Assembly: GCA_965262175.1 (NCBI GenBank)
Contig: CBDHES010000028.1
Coordinates: 248,001 to 312,000, forward strand
Direction of reading: 5' to 3'
DNA: 64,000 nucleotides
Source: CADEDH01 sp965262175
GTDB lineage: Bacteria; Actinomycetota; Acidimicrobiia; Acidimicrobiales; SZUA-35
The notes under the pieces were generated by a model. That model worked only from the letters and a program-made list of their open reading frames with translations, made no database searches and was not told the origin of the DNA. Below, piece after piece: positions 9,342 to 17,735 of the stretch (position 1 is its first letter; each line of letters begins with the position of its first letter). The position numbers and the translations under genes were made by a program.

Positions 9342-10156
9342 CAGGGGTCCTCGGGCGGGGGACGGTCGTCGAGTTCGGCCACTACACCGTAGTGATCGGA
9401 GCCGACGACGCCGCCTCGGGGCTCGACGCCGACCAACGAGGCGGCCAGCGGGTTGAGGAACGGCTTGGGCCGGGGCCACGACACCAGCACGTAGTCGAGG
9501 CGGCGCCGGGGCCACATCGCTTCGGCGGAATTGGGGTTGTCTCGGGTCCAGGTGTGGCCCGGGCCGTCGCCGACGGCGTCCCACACATCGGTGAAGACGA
9601 GACCCCGGGCGTAGGTCGGGGCGAGTCCGGTCAGCCGCCGGACCTCGTCCGAGGTCGGGACGGCGTTCAGGTCGCCGCCGAGCACGACCGGGGGACCGTC
9701 GTCGTCGCGGTGCCGTTGGAGGGCGTCGATGATCGCCTGGAGCTGGTGCTGGCGGACGTCGCTGTGGTCGTACTGCCAGGCGAGATGGGTGACGACCGCC
9801 AGGAACGGGAGCACCGGGGCATCGACCGACACGATCAGCGCGCTCCGGTGGGAAGGTCGACCGTCGAGCCCGGGGAGGGTGACCTGCTCGACGATCTCGA
9901 GTGGCCACCGGCACAACACGGCGTTGCCGAACTCCTGCGGCTGACCGTGTCGGTCGCCGGTCAGGTGGATCGTCCGGGCGACGTGGAGACCGGTGGCGGC
10001 AGCCAGCTGATCGGCCTGGTCGACGCCATCGACGGCCCAGACCTCCTGGAGGAATGCCAGGTCCGGCTGCTGAGCGGCCAGCTCGGCGGCCAGGACCGGC
10101 TGGCGCGGCTCCCAGTCCCCGAACCGCCACCACAGATTCCAGGTCAGAACTCGCAT
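9341..10156 (-). CDS. endonuclease/exonuclease/phosphatase family protein
   Basis: 271 aa with the full EEP fold signature: TWNLWW at residues 4-9, FLQEVW (metal-binding Glu), GGDLNAVPTS (catalytic Asp and Asn), LDYVLVSW and GSDHYGVVAEL at the end (catalytic Asp-His pair). No signal peptide is visible. The family covers DNases, phosphoinositide phosphatases and sphingomyelinases; the sequence does not decide the substrate. First gene of a coupled operon with a membrane protein and helD. A -10-like TAGGCT lies at 10193-10198 on the minus strand, about 35 nt before the ATG. Confidence 0.85.
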   Translation of the reverse strand: MRVLTWNLWWRFGDWEPRQPVLAAELAAQQPDLAFLQEVWAVDGVDQADQLAAATGLHVARTIHLTGDRHGQPQEFGNAVLCRWPLEIVEQVTLPGLDGRPSHRSALIVSVDAPVLPFLAVVTHLAWQYDHSDVRQHQLQAIIDALQRHRDDDGPPVVLGGDLNAVPTSDEVRRLTGLAPTYARGLVFTDVWDAVGDGPGHTWTRDNPNSAEAMWPRRRLDYVLVSWPRPKPFLNPLAASLVGVEPRGGVVGSDHYGVVAELDDRPPPEDP

Positions 10157-10270
10157 GAGGTCCGGCTCACTCCGGTCGGGGTCGTCCGGTCGAGCCTAAC
10201 CGACCCCATCCGACGGCGATCGAGACCGTAGATCGATGACCCGACGAAAAATCTCTCGTGAAAATAGGCA

Positions 10271-10280
10271 CAAACGTTTG
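10271..10280. promoter_or_regulatory. perfect palindrome CAAACGTTTG
   Basis: A 10-bp perfect palindrome inside an unusually A/T-rich patch (10240-10285) between the divergent EEP-operon gene and the whiB-like gene. It could be an operator for either; no factor can be named. Confidence 0.3.
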
Positions 10281-10406
10281 ACCGATCGCTCAGCGGGGAA
10301 GGAAGATGGTGTGGACAACACGAGAGGCGGCATCGACGTGACAGATCGGACCGACTACCGGTGGTCACCTGGCGAGCGACGCCCGCCCCGCCTAGCGGGA
10401 GGCAGC

Positions 10407-10754
10407 ATGGACACCGAGTTTGCCCTTCACCCCGAGACGAAGATCGGGTGGACGGAACGAGCCATCTGCAAAGGCTTGACCCACGTCTTCTTCGGTCCGG
10501 CCGCAGAACGGCCCGAGCGCCGGGTCGAGCGGGAGGCCATCGCCGCCTCCTACTGCATGGCCTGCCCCGTGATGGACACCTGCCGGGAGACCGCCCGCCT
10601 CAACCGGGAGCACGGCTTCTGGGGCTGCGAGAACGATGAGCAACGGGCGGCGGCCGGGTTCGCTCCCCGCTCCCCCAGCCGTCGGGCCGTCATCCAGGCC
10701 CGGGACGCCGCCCGCAAGGAGCGGGCGACGCTGGCCGCCACCGCCGGCAACTAG
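10407..10754 (+). CDS. WhiB-family Fe-S protein
   Basis: 115 aa. Four cysteines C21, C50, C53 and C59 give the WhiB pattern C-x28-C-x2-C-x5-C that binds a 4Fe-4S cluster, followed by HGFWGCENDEQRA in place of the usual G[VI]WGG turn, and a basic C-terminal tail. WhiB proteins are actinobacterial redox- or NO-responsive regulators that bind the primary sigma factor. The ATG at 10407 was chosen because GGGAGG lies just upstream (10397-10402); in-frame GTGs at 10311 and 10338 would add 32 or 23 residues of non-conserved sequence. The FWGC variant adds a fifth cysteine (C74). Which WhiB subclass it belongs to is unclear. Confidence 0.83.
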   Translation: MDTEFALHPETKIGWTERAICKGLTHVFFGPAAERPERRVEREAIAASYCMACPVMDTCRETARLNREHGFWGCENDEQRAAAGFAPRSPSRRAVIQARDAARKERATLAATAGN

Positions 10755-10798
10755 CCGGATCCCCCACTGCGGTTCCTCACCGGGCGGTCATCGGCCGC

Positions 10799-10804
10799 TA
10801 CGTT
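10799..10804 (+). promoter_or_regulatory. -10-like box of hemH (leaderless)
   Basis: TACGTT ends 6 nt before the GTG start of the ferrochelatase gene, so transcription would start at or next to the start codon. No Shine-Dalgarno site is present. Confidence 0.5.
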
Positions 10805-10810
10805 GCCCCG

Positions 10811-11824
10811 GTGACCTTCGACGCACTGCTCCTGCTGTCGTTCGGGGGGCCGGAGCACCCCGACGATGTGCTCCCCTTCCTCCGCAACGTGACCCGAGGC
10901 CGGAACGTGCCCGACGAGCGGTTGGCCGAGGTGGCCGAGCAGTACGCCCTCTTCGGCGGGCGCTCGCCCATCAACGACCAGTGTCGGGCCCTGAAATCGG
11001 CGATCGAAGCCGATCTGGCGGCGAGCGGCCTCGACCTGCCGGTCTACTGGGGCAACAGGAACTGGCATCCGTTCCTCGCCGACACGGTCGAACAGATGGC
11101 GGCCGACGGCATCGAGCGGGCCCTGGTCTTCGTCACCTCGGCCTTCGGCTCGTACTCCGGGTGTCGGCAGTACCGTGAGGATCTCGCCGGGGCGACCGAG
11201 TCGGTCGGCGATCGGGCCCCGGAGCTCACCAAGCTCCGGCTCTACTTCAACCACCCGGGGTTCATCGAGCCGCTGGCCGAGAACCTGAGCCGTTCCCTCG
11301 CCGCCTCGACCGAGGCGACCGGCGATCGAGCCATCGTCTTCACCGCCCACTCGATACCGACCTCGATGGCCGCCGGCTGCGACTACGAGAGTCAGCTGGT
11401 CGAAGCGGCACGGCTGGTCGCCACCGCCGCCGGGGCGACCGACCGGTGGGACGTCGTCTACCAGAGCAGAAGCGGTCCGCCCGCCATACCGTGGCTCGAG
11501 CCCGACGTGAACGATCATCTGGCGGACCTGGCCGATCGGGGCGTCGAACGGGTCGTCATCGTGCCGCTCGGTTTCGTCAGCGACCACATGGAGGTGATGT
11601 TCGACCTCGACACCCAGGCCCGGGAGACCGCTGCCCGACTCGGTCTCTCGTTCACCCGGGTCCCGACGGTCGGAACCGACCCCCGCTTCGTTGCGATGGT
11701 CCGACAGCTGATCGAGGAACGGCTCGCCGACGGACCCCGGCTTGTGATCGGCACCCAGGCTGCGTGGCCCGACCTCTGTCCCGCCGACCACTGCCCACCG
11801 CCGGCCCGCCGCCCCGCCGGCTAG
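10811..11824 (+). CDS. hemH: ferrochelatase (coproporphyrin-dependent type)
   Basis: 337 aa. It inserts ferrous iron into the porphyrin late in haem synthesis; actinobacterial enzymes of this type act on coproporphyrin III (CpfC). The N-terminus LLLLSFGGPEHPDDVLPFL is diagnostic. The catalytic His lies in FTAHSIPTSM and the acidic partner in GFVSDHMEVMFDLD. The SAFGSYSGCRQY segment is also conserved. The C-terminus LCPADHCPPP has two cysteines where several actinobacterial enzymes carry a 2Fe-2S cluster; whether one binds here is uncertain. Leaderless GTG start. The stop TAG overlaps the stop of the convergent ABC1 gene within one CTAG. Confidence 0.92.
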   Translation: MTFDALLLLSFGGPEHPDDVLPFLRNVTRGRNVPDERLAEVAEQYALFGGRSPINDQCRALKSAIEADLAASGLDLPVYWGNRNWHPFLADTVEQMAADGIERALVFVTSAFGSYSGCRQYREDLAGATESVGDRAPELTKLRLYFNHPGFIEPLAENLSRSLAASTEATGDRAIVFTAHSIPTSMAAGCDYESQLVEAARLVATAAGATDRWDVVYQSRSGPPAIPWLEPDVNDHLADLADRGVERVVIVPLGFVSDHMEVMFDLDTQARETAARLGLSFTRVPTVGTDPRFVAMVRQLIEERLADGPRLVIGTQAAWPDLCPADHCPPPARRPAG

Positions 11825-13348
11825 ACCCCGCTGGCCGAGGAGTCGGTCTCGGTGAGGCGCCACTGGCGGATCGCCTCGCCCATCGGGGTCGACGGCGGGG
11901 CCGATGTCATCGGCCACAGCTCTCGGGCGATCCGATGCCAGTTGGCCGTCGCGTTGAGCTGGGCGAACAGGCCCATCAGCCCGAGGTGATCCGCTGCACG
12001 ACCACGAACGCCGGCGGCACGTTGAGACGCTTCATCAGCTCGCTAGTTGGCCGTCGCGTTAGGGCCCACCGGTGTTGAACAGGTGCTGGACGCCCCCGGC
12101 GGCGTACTCCTGGTCGATCGTCACCGGCTCGTCGTGGAGGACGTACTGGTAGTAGTAGCTGAAGTAGTCCTCGATCTCGTCGTCGCTGAACGGGGCGTCG
12201 GGGGCGAGGATGCCGGCCTCGGTCACGATCCGGCGGAACGCCACACGGTCCCGGTTGATCACCATCTCCCGGATCAGGTCCTCGAACAGGACGGTCTCGG
12301 CATGCTCGAACCGCTTGACGAGCCCGAAGTCGAGGAACGTGACCTTGCCACCGGGGTTGAACAGGTAGTTGCCGGGGTGGGGGTCGCCGTTGAAGGCGTG
12401 GAGGCGGTAGATCGCCCCGAACGAGAACCGGAACAGCGTCTCGGCCGCAAGGTTCCGCTCCTCCTCGCTCCAGCCGACGACCTCCTCGAACCGGGAGCCC
12501 ACCGCCAGGTCGGTGGTCAGGATTCGCCCAGTCGACAGCTCGTCGACGACCCCGGGCACGGAGATGAAGGGGTGACCGGCGAAGTAGGCGGCGAACAGCC
12601 GCTGGTTCTCGGCCTCGTTCCGGTAGTCGAGCTCCTCGGTCAGCCGGGCTCGAATCTCGGCCACGATCGGCTCGGGGTCGACCCCCGGGAACAGCGATGC
12701 CATCGCCCCCAGCAGCCACCCGGCGTTGCCGAGATCGGACCGGACCGCCTCGGCGACCCCCGGGTACTGGACCTTCACCGCCACCGCCCGACCCGAACGG
12801 GTGATGGCCCGGTGGACCTGACCGATCGACGCCGCGGCGATCGGATGCGGGTCCCACTCCTCGAACAGCTCGTCGGGCCACGAACCCAGCTCGGCCCGGA
12901 CCTGCTCGGCGGCCAGTTCGGGGGCCATCGGCGGCGCGTCGTGCTGGAGGGAGGCCATGGTCTGTCGGACATGATCGGGGAGACCGGTATCGAGGTAGCT
13001 GGCCATCTGCCCGATCTTCATCATCGCCCCCTTCATGTTCCCCAGTTCCGCCGTCACCTCCTCGGCGGTCCGGATCTGGAAGTCGGTGTCGAGCTCGACC
13101 CGCCGCTCGGCCGAGGCGAAGGTCCGACGGGCCCGATGGACGGCGTAGCGACGCCCGCCCCGGAGACCGAGCCGGGCCAGGCGAAGGTTTCGGTGGGCGA
13201 GGCCGGTCGACGAGACCGGCCGAGCAGGGTCGGCGGCCGACGAGCTGGTCGGGGCGAGGCGGCCGAGCCGACCGGTCGACAGCGACGCCAAAGCGGCCGC
13301 CCCGGCGGCGGCGATCAGGCCGGCGACGATCGAGCTGCGCAGTTCCAC
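11821..13348 (-). pseudogene. ABC1/UbiB-family kinase, broken by an insertion and a frameshift
   Basis: An atypical protein kinase-like ATPase related to UbiB/COQ8. The intact frame 13348-12062 gives 429 aa with KxGQ-type MKIGQMASYL, AVKVQYPG, NGDPHPGNYLF and TFLDFGLVKRF, then stops at TAA (12059-12061). The missing C-terminus is present downstream in two other frames: SELMKRLNVPPAFVVVQRI, then GLMGLFAQLNATANWHRI to the TAG at 11821. Removing 17 nt (12045-12061) and restoring one base near 11987 (so that RITSG reads RINLG) gives a continuous 503-aa protein. Sixteen of the inserted bases copy 11940-11955. It may be a real pseudogene or two sequence errors. Leaderless GTG start. Confidence 0.85.
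12045..12060 (-). repeat. 16-bp direct copy of 11940-11955 inside the ABC1 gene
   Basis: AGTTGGCCGTCGCGTT occurs at 11940-11955, where it encodes the conserved NATANW, and again at 12045-12060, where it interrupts the gene and supplies part of the premature stop. Confidence 0.9.
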
Positions 13349-13354
13349 CCGGCC

Positions 13355-13360
13355 ACCCTA
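13355..13360 (-). promoter_or_regulatory. -10-like box of the ABC1 gene (leaderless)
   Basis: TAGGGT on the minus strand ends 6 nt before the GTG at 13348. Confidence 0.5.
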
Positions 13361-13452
13361 CGACGCCGGGACCGCCCGACGGCGGCACGGGCCACCGGGT
13401 GATTCCACCGGTCGAAAAGGGCCGACTCGACGAGCCCCTGCCGGTCGATCCA

Positions 13453-13458
13453 TATACT
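13453..13458 (+). promoter_or_regulatory. -10 box of the DUF1800-DUF1501 operon (leaderless)
   Basis: TATACT ends 6 nt before the ATG at 13465. It is the best -10 match in this region, and no Shine-Dalgarno site is present. Confidence 0.6.
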
Positions 13459-13464
13459 ACGGCC

Positions 13465-14685
13465 ATGAATCTGGTGGACAGGGATTCGGCGCGCAGCCGG
13501 GCGGCCCGGATTCTCCGGCGGACCTCGTTGATCGTCGACCCTCAACGGATCGTCACCGCCACCGAGCAACCGTGGGACGACGTCGTGGCCGGCATCATGG
13601 CCGACGACGGCGAGGCCGGCCGCCCCCCTCGAGAGGGCTTCGAGGACATCGTCGGGTGGTGGATCGAGCGGATGCTCAGCCCGTCGAGCGGCATCTTCGA
13701 GCGGATGGCCTGGTTCTGGCACACCCACCTGACCACGAACCGGGAGGACGTCTCGTCCGACGTTCTGATCAGCCGGCAGCTGGAGCTGCTCCGGGAGCAC
13801 GCCCTGGGCAACTTCCGAGACCTGCTCCACGGTTTCGTGGTCGACGGAGCCCTCCTGCAGTACCTCGACGGCGACGGGTCGGTCGCCTCCAACCCCAACG
13901 AGAACCTGGCCCGAGAGCTGATGGAGCTGTTCACGGTCGGCATCGGCAACTACTCCGAGGACGACGTCCGAACCGCGGCCCGGGCCCTCGCCGGATGGCG
14001 GGTCGACCGCGAGACCGACGAGGTGAGCTTCGGCCGGGAGAACTCGTTCATCGCTCCCCTGCTGTTCCGGGGCGTCCAGGGCGATTTCGACACGGGAATG
14101 ATCGTCGATCGGCTCTGCGACGAGATCGCCACCGCCTCCTACGTCGCCAACAAGATCTGGCATCACCTCGCCGGGGGGTGGCTCGACGATGCCAGCGCGG
14201 TCGAGCTGGGTCGGTGGTGGCAGGATCGGGACCTCGAGATCCGGCCCCTGGTGGAGCGGATCATCACCCACCCCCTGTTCGACGAGGTGGAATACGGGCG
14301 ACCGCGGACCGGGCTGGAGTTCTACACCGCTCTGAGCAGCGTCACCGGCGTGGTCTTCGACCAGCCCTGGCAGCTTCGTGTTCTGGGACAGATCCCGTTC
14401 GAGCCGCCGAACGTGGCCGGCTGGCCGACCGACAACCGCTGGCTCGAACCGGGCTCGATGCTCAACCGGGGCTCGCTGGTGTTCGGCATCGACTTCGGCG
14501 AGATCTACGAGCCCATGCCGGGCACCGTGGAGCACGTCCTCGACCGCTGTGGCCTCTACGCCGTCAGCCCCCCGACCCTCGAGGCGCTGAACCAGGTCGG
14601 CGTGGGGACCGACCTCGACGAGGAGGCCCGGGCCCGCATCCGGTGGCGCCTCGCCCTCAGTAGCCCGGAGTTCCAGCTGCTATGA
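13465..14685 (+). CDS. DUF1800 family protein
   Basis: 406 aa, helical protein of the DUF1800 family, almost always encoded next to DUF1501, as here. Recognisable segments are MAWFWHTHLTTN, LLQYLDGDGS then NPNENLARELMELFTVGIG, and FEPPNVAGWPTDNRWL. The family is thought to act with its partner on cell-surface or secreted material, but its activity is unproven. No signal peptide is apparent, unlike many homologues. The ATG at 13465 was chosen for its leaderless -10 box; the frame is open to 13399. The stop overlaps the next start by 4 nt (ATGA). Confidence 0.85.
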   Translation: MNLVDRDSARSRAARILRRTSLIVDPQRIVTATEQPWDDVVAGIMADDGEAGRPPREGFEDIVGWWIERMLSPSSGIFERMAWFWHTHLTTNREDVSSDVLISRQLELLREHALGNFRDLLHGFVVDGALLQYLDGDGSVASNPNENLARELMELFTVGIGNYSEDDVRTAARALAGWRVDRETDEVSFGRENSFIAPLLFRGVQGDFDTGMIVDRLCDEIATASYVANKIWHHLAGGWLDDASAVELGRWWQDRDLEIRPLVERIITHPLFDEVEYGRPRTGLEFYTALSSVTGVVFDQPWQLRVLGQIPFEPPNVAGWPTDNRWLEPGSMLNRGSLVFGIDFGEIYEPMPGTVEHVLDRCGLYAVSPPTLEALNQVGVGTDLDEEARARIRWRLALSSPEFQLL

Positions 14686-16214
14686 CCGACCCCCGCGACC
14701 CGCTCGAGCCTCCCGAGCTGAACCTGCGCTACTCCCGCCCTCCGGCTCCCGAGTGGCCGCCTCCGGTCGACCATCGACCACCGGCGGTCCCAGCCGGGCC
14801 GGACGCCTACGACGGATTCGACGACGACGGATTCGACGACGACGGCGGGTTTGGCGACGGCGGATTCGACGACGACGAGCCGGACACGCCCGGGCTGGCC
14901 GCCCGTCTGCTCGACCGTCGCCGGTTCCTCCAGGTGTTCGTCGCCGGCGGTGCCGCGGCGGCGGGGGCCGGGGTCATCTACTCCGGCCGGGAACGGGTGA
15001 TCGGTGCCGAGCCGCCACCGGTGGTGGCCGAGCCGAGCACCCAGATCGGCGTCGTGACCCGGGCCAACGAGAGCCCCGATCCGGCGGGCCGTCTCCTCGA
15101 GGGCGCCATCGACAATCGGGTCCTGGTGGTCATCGAGCTCGAGGGGGGCAACGACGGGCCATCGACCGTGGTGCCCTACGGGTCGGGTGCGTACTACGAC
15201 CTCCGGCCGACGGTGGCCATCGCCGAGGAGGAGGTCCTCGATCTCGACGGCCAGGTCGGACTCCATCCGAACCTGGCCCGGCTCCATCGGCGAGGGATCG
15301 CCGTCGTCGAGGGGGTCGGCCCGATCGACGGCAACCTGTCCCACTTCGAGATGGTCCAGCGGTGGAGCCGGGGCGACATGGACGGCACGGCCGACCTCCG
15401 CAGCGGGTTCCTGGCCCGCCTCGCCGGCACGGTCGACAACGGTTCGCCGCTCGTCGGTCTGTCGGTCGGCGGGACGACGACCCGGTTCGCCAACTCGACC
15501 GCCTCGACCCTGGCGCTCAACAACCCCGACGCCCTCGGCTACCTCGACGCCGGCGACGGCACCGACCCGGTCCGGCGGACCTACCAGGTCGGCCTGTCGA
15601 CCTTCGCCACCGATGAGACCACCATGGCCGGCGTCGTCGGCTCATCGTGGCGCCAGTTGCTCGACCTGGGGGCGACGATCAACGAGAGCACGATGCGGGA
15701 GAACGACGAGTCGAACCCGATGTTCACCGACGGGGGCCGGCTCGGCCGACAGCTGGCGCTTGCCGCCGATCTGATCGCCGCCGACGTCGGGGTCCGGGTC
15801 ATCCACGCCCACATCGGTGGCTTCGACACCCACGAGAACCACCGGGGCCGCCACGATGGGCTGATGGCCCAGGTCGACGCGGCGATCGACGGGTTCCTGG
15901 CGCAGGTCGAGCTCGACGGGGCCGCCGACCGGGTGATCGTCGCCACGACCAGCGAGTTCGGGCGTCGCCTGGCCGAGAACGACGGCCGGGGCGTCGATCA
16001 CGGCTCGGCCTCGGTGATGCTGGTCGCCGGAGCCCCCGTCGTCACCGGCCGCCACGGGATACCGTCGGCGATCGACGATCCCGACGGGCGGGGGAACCTC
16101 CAGACCCAGGTGCCCTTCGACGGCTACCTCGGCACCCTCGCCCAACGCTGGCTCGGCATCGAGGCGGCATCGGTCCTCCCCGGTCGGCCGGAACTGATCG
16201 ACGGGCTGTTCTGA
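14682..16214 (+). CDS. DUF1501 family protein with Tat signal
   Basis: 510 aa, related to the alkaline-phosphatase/sulfatase fold of DUF1501. A twin-arginine motif LDRRRFLQV with the following Ala/Gly-rich segment lies at about residues 77-97, so export is predicted by the Tat route. It is preceded by an unusual leader of about 75 residues that is Pro-rich and then Asp/Gly/Phe-rich (repeats of GFDDD). The core has VIELEGGNDGPSTVVPYG, HFEMVQRWSRGD, HIGGFDTHENH and TTSEFGRRLAENDGRG, the usual DUF1501 signatures. It is translationally coupled to the DUF1800 gene. Confidence 0.85.
   Translation: MTDPRDPLEPPELNLRYSRPPAPEWPPPVDHRPPAVPAGPDAYDGFDDDGFDDDGGFGDGGFDDDEPDTPGLAARLLDRRRFLQVFVAGGAAAAGAGVIYSGRERVIGAEPPPVVAEPSTQIGVVTRANESPDPAGRLLEGAIDNRVLVVIELEGGNDGPSTVVPYGSGAYYDLRPTVAIAEEEVLDLDGQVGLHPNLARLHRRGIAVVEGVGPIDGNLSHFEMVQRWSRGDMDGTADLRSGFLARLAGTVDNGSPLVGLSVGGTTTRFANSTASTLALNNPDALGYLDAGDGTDPVRRTYQVGLSTFATDETTMAGVVGSSWRQLLDLGATINESTMRENDESNPMFTDGGRLGRQLALAADLIAADVGVRVIHAHIGGFDTHENHRGRHDGLMAQVDAAIDGFLAQVELDGAADRVIVATTSEFGRRLAENDGRGVDHGSASVMLVAGAPVVTGRHGIPSAIDDPDGRGNLQTQVPFDGYLGTLAQRWLGIEAASVLPGRPELIDGLF
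14811..14878 (+). repeat. Asp/Gly/Phe-rich coding repeat in the DUF1501 leader
   Basis: Degenerate repeats of a GGATTCGACGACGAC-like unit encode GFDDDGFDDDGGFGDGGFDD ahead of the Tat signal. Confidence 0.7.
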
Positions 16215-16293
16215 GCGAGCCGAGCCGTTCGGCCCGACATCGGCCGGTGGCAGGGTCGTGTCCAACGGACCATGTCCAGCGACGCCCGGTCGG

Positions 16294-16299
16294 TACACT
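16294..16299 (+). promoter_or_regulatory. -10 box (leaderless) of the Gly/Arg-rich membrane protein
   Basis: TACACT ends 6 nt before the GTG at 16306. Confidence 0.55.
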
Positions 16300-16305
16300 C
16301 GGCCG

Positions 16306-17676
16306 GTGGGCAGGATGATGACGAAGTGGGCGATGGTCGTCGTGATCGCTGCGGTGATGACGGGGCTGGTGGCCCCGGCGCCGGTCGGTGCGGCCACCGA
16401 TATCGACGCCGCAGCCGACGAGATCCGACAGAGCGGCCGGTACCTGGAGTTCGGGACGAACCCCGAGCTGGACGCTGCGATCGCCGATGCCAACGCCCGG
16501 GGGGTGGCCTTCGCCTGGTTCGACGGCGACCTCGAGGCGGTCGAGGTGGCCGACGCCCTGGCCGACGCCGTGCGGGACACGCCCTACCGGACGGTGCTGG
16601 TGCTCACCAACACGTCGGTCGGCGCCTCCTCGCCGACGGTGTCCGATCCGGCCATCGAGTCCGGCCTGACCGCCAGCGAGTCCTCCTTCGTCGCCGGTGA
16701 CGTGGCCGGCGGTGTCGCCGGGTTCGTGACCGGCCTGACCGGCGAGCCCGCCGGGTCGACCGCCACCACCTCGTCGCCCCCGTCGACCGGGACCGACCAG
16801 ACCGATGACTCATCGTCGAACGGCTTCGGATCGACCCTCCTGCTGCTGCTCCTCGGCGGGGTCGCGGTCATCGGCTTTCTCGTCTGGCGGGGCCGGCGGC
16901 GGACCAGCAAACAGGTCGAGCGGGACCTCGAGGCCGACCGGGCCGAGATCGCCGAACAGCTCCGGGACAACGCCGACCACGTGCTCGGCCTCGGCGACCG
17001 GGTGATCTCATCCGGACGGGACGACCTCATCGCCACCTACGAGGCGGCCAGCGCCGCCTACCAGGACGTCAGCCAGTCGCTCGACGGGGCCACCACGGCG
17101 GCCGAGATCGACCGGCTGGACGACAAGATCGATCACGCCGAGTGGCAGTTCGAGTCGATCGAAGCGCAGCTGGAGGGGCGGCCGGCGCCGCCGTCGCCGG
17201 CCGACGTGGCCGCCGAAGCCGACGAGTCCCGGCGAGCGACCGAGCGGGCCGACACCGGCACGAGCCATCGGGGGAACGACCGGCCGGCGCTCGGAGCCGA
17301 CGAGTCGATCTTCGACACCGGCGGCCGACCGGGCACCGGCCTGCCATCGGGCCCGAGCCGCCGACCCGGGCCAACGCCCCGACGGCGAGGTGGCGGAGGT
17401 CTCGGCGGGGCCCTCGGCGGCCCGTTGGGCAGCATCCTGGGCAGCATCGTCCTCGGCGGCATGACCGGCGGTCGCTCCCGCCGCACCCGTCGCCGCCGGG
17501 GGTCGTCGCCGTTCCCCGGCGCCGGTGGTGCCGTGCTCCGCCCCGGCGGAGGTTCGTCTCGACGGCCGACCGGCGGTGGCCTCGGGGGTGGGGTGCTTCG
17601 CCGTGGCGGGTCGAGTGGCGGCGGACGGGGCGGACGATCGCTGGGGCGGGGCGGCCGGGGCGGACGGCGACTCTGA
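16306..17676 (+). CDS. exported single-pass membrane protein with Gly/Arg-rich tail
   Basis: 456 aa. Residues 1-32 are a signal peptide (MGRMMTKWAMVVVIAAVMTG, cleavage near VGAATD). A domain of about 100 residues follows (AIADANARGVAFAWFDGDL, RTVLVLTNTSVG), with a pattern that faintly recalls TPM-type domains; I am not certain. Then come a Ser/Thr linker, a transmembrane helix (GSTLLLLLLGGVAVIGFLVW), a coiled-coil-like helical region (KQVERDLEADRAEIAEQLRD) and a long Gly/Arg/Ser-rich C-terminus on the cytoplasmic side. Leaderless GTG start; ATGs at 16315 and 16318 are alternatives. Function unknown. Confidence 0.7.
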   Translation: MGRMMTKWAMVVVIAAVMTGLVAPAPVGAATDIDAAADEIRQSGRYLEFGTNPELDAAIADANARGVAFAWFDGDLEAVEVADALADAVRDTPYRTVLVLTNTSVGASSPTVSDPAIESGLTASESSFVAGDVAGGVAGFVTGLTGEPAGSTATTSSPPSTGTDQTDDSSSNGFGSTLLLLLLGGVAVIGFLVWRGRRRTSKQVERDLEADRAEIAEQLRDNADHVLGLGDRVISSGRDDLIATYEAASAAYQDVSQSLDGATTAAEIDRLDDKIDHAEWQFESIEAQLEGRPAPPSPADVAAEADESRRATERADTGTSHRGNDRPALGADESIFDTGGRPGTGLPSGPSRRPGPTPRRRGGGGLGGALGGPLGSILGSIVLGGMTGGRSRRTRRRRGSSPFPGAGGAVLRPGGGSSRRPTGGGLGGGVLRRGGSSGGGRGGRSLGRGGRGGRRL

Positions 17677-17735
17677 TCCGGCGATCGGGACGACCATCCC
17701 CCTCACCGTCACCGGGGTCGAGCATGATCGGTGGT

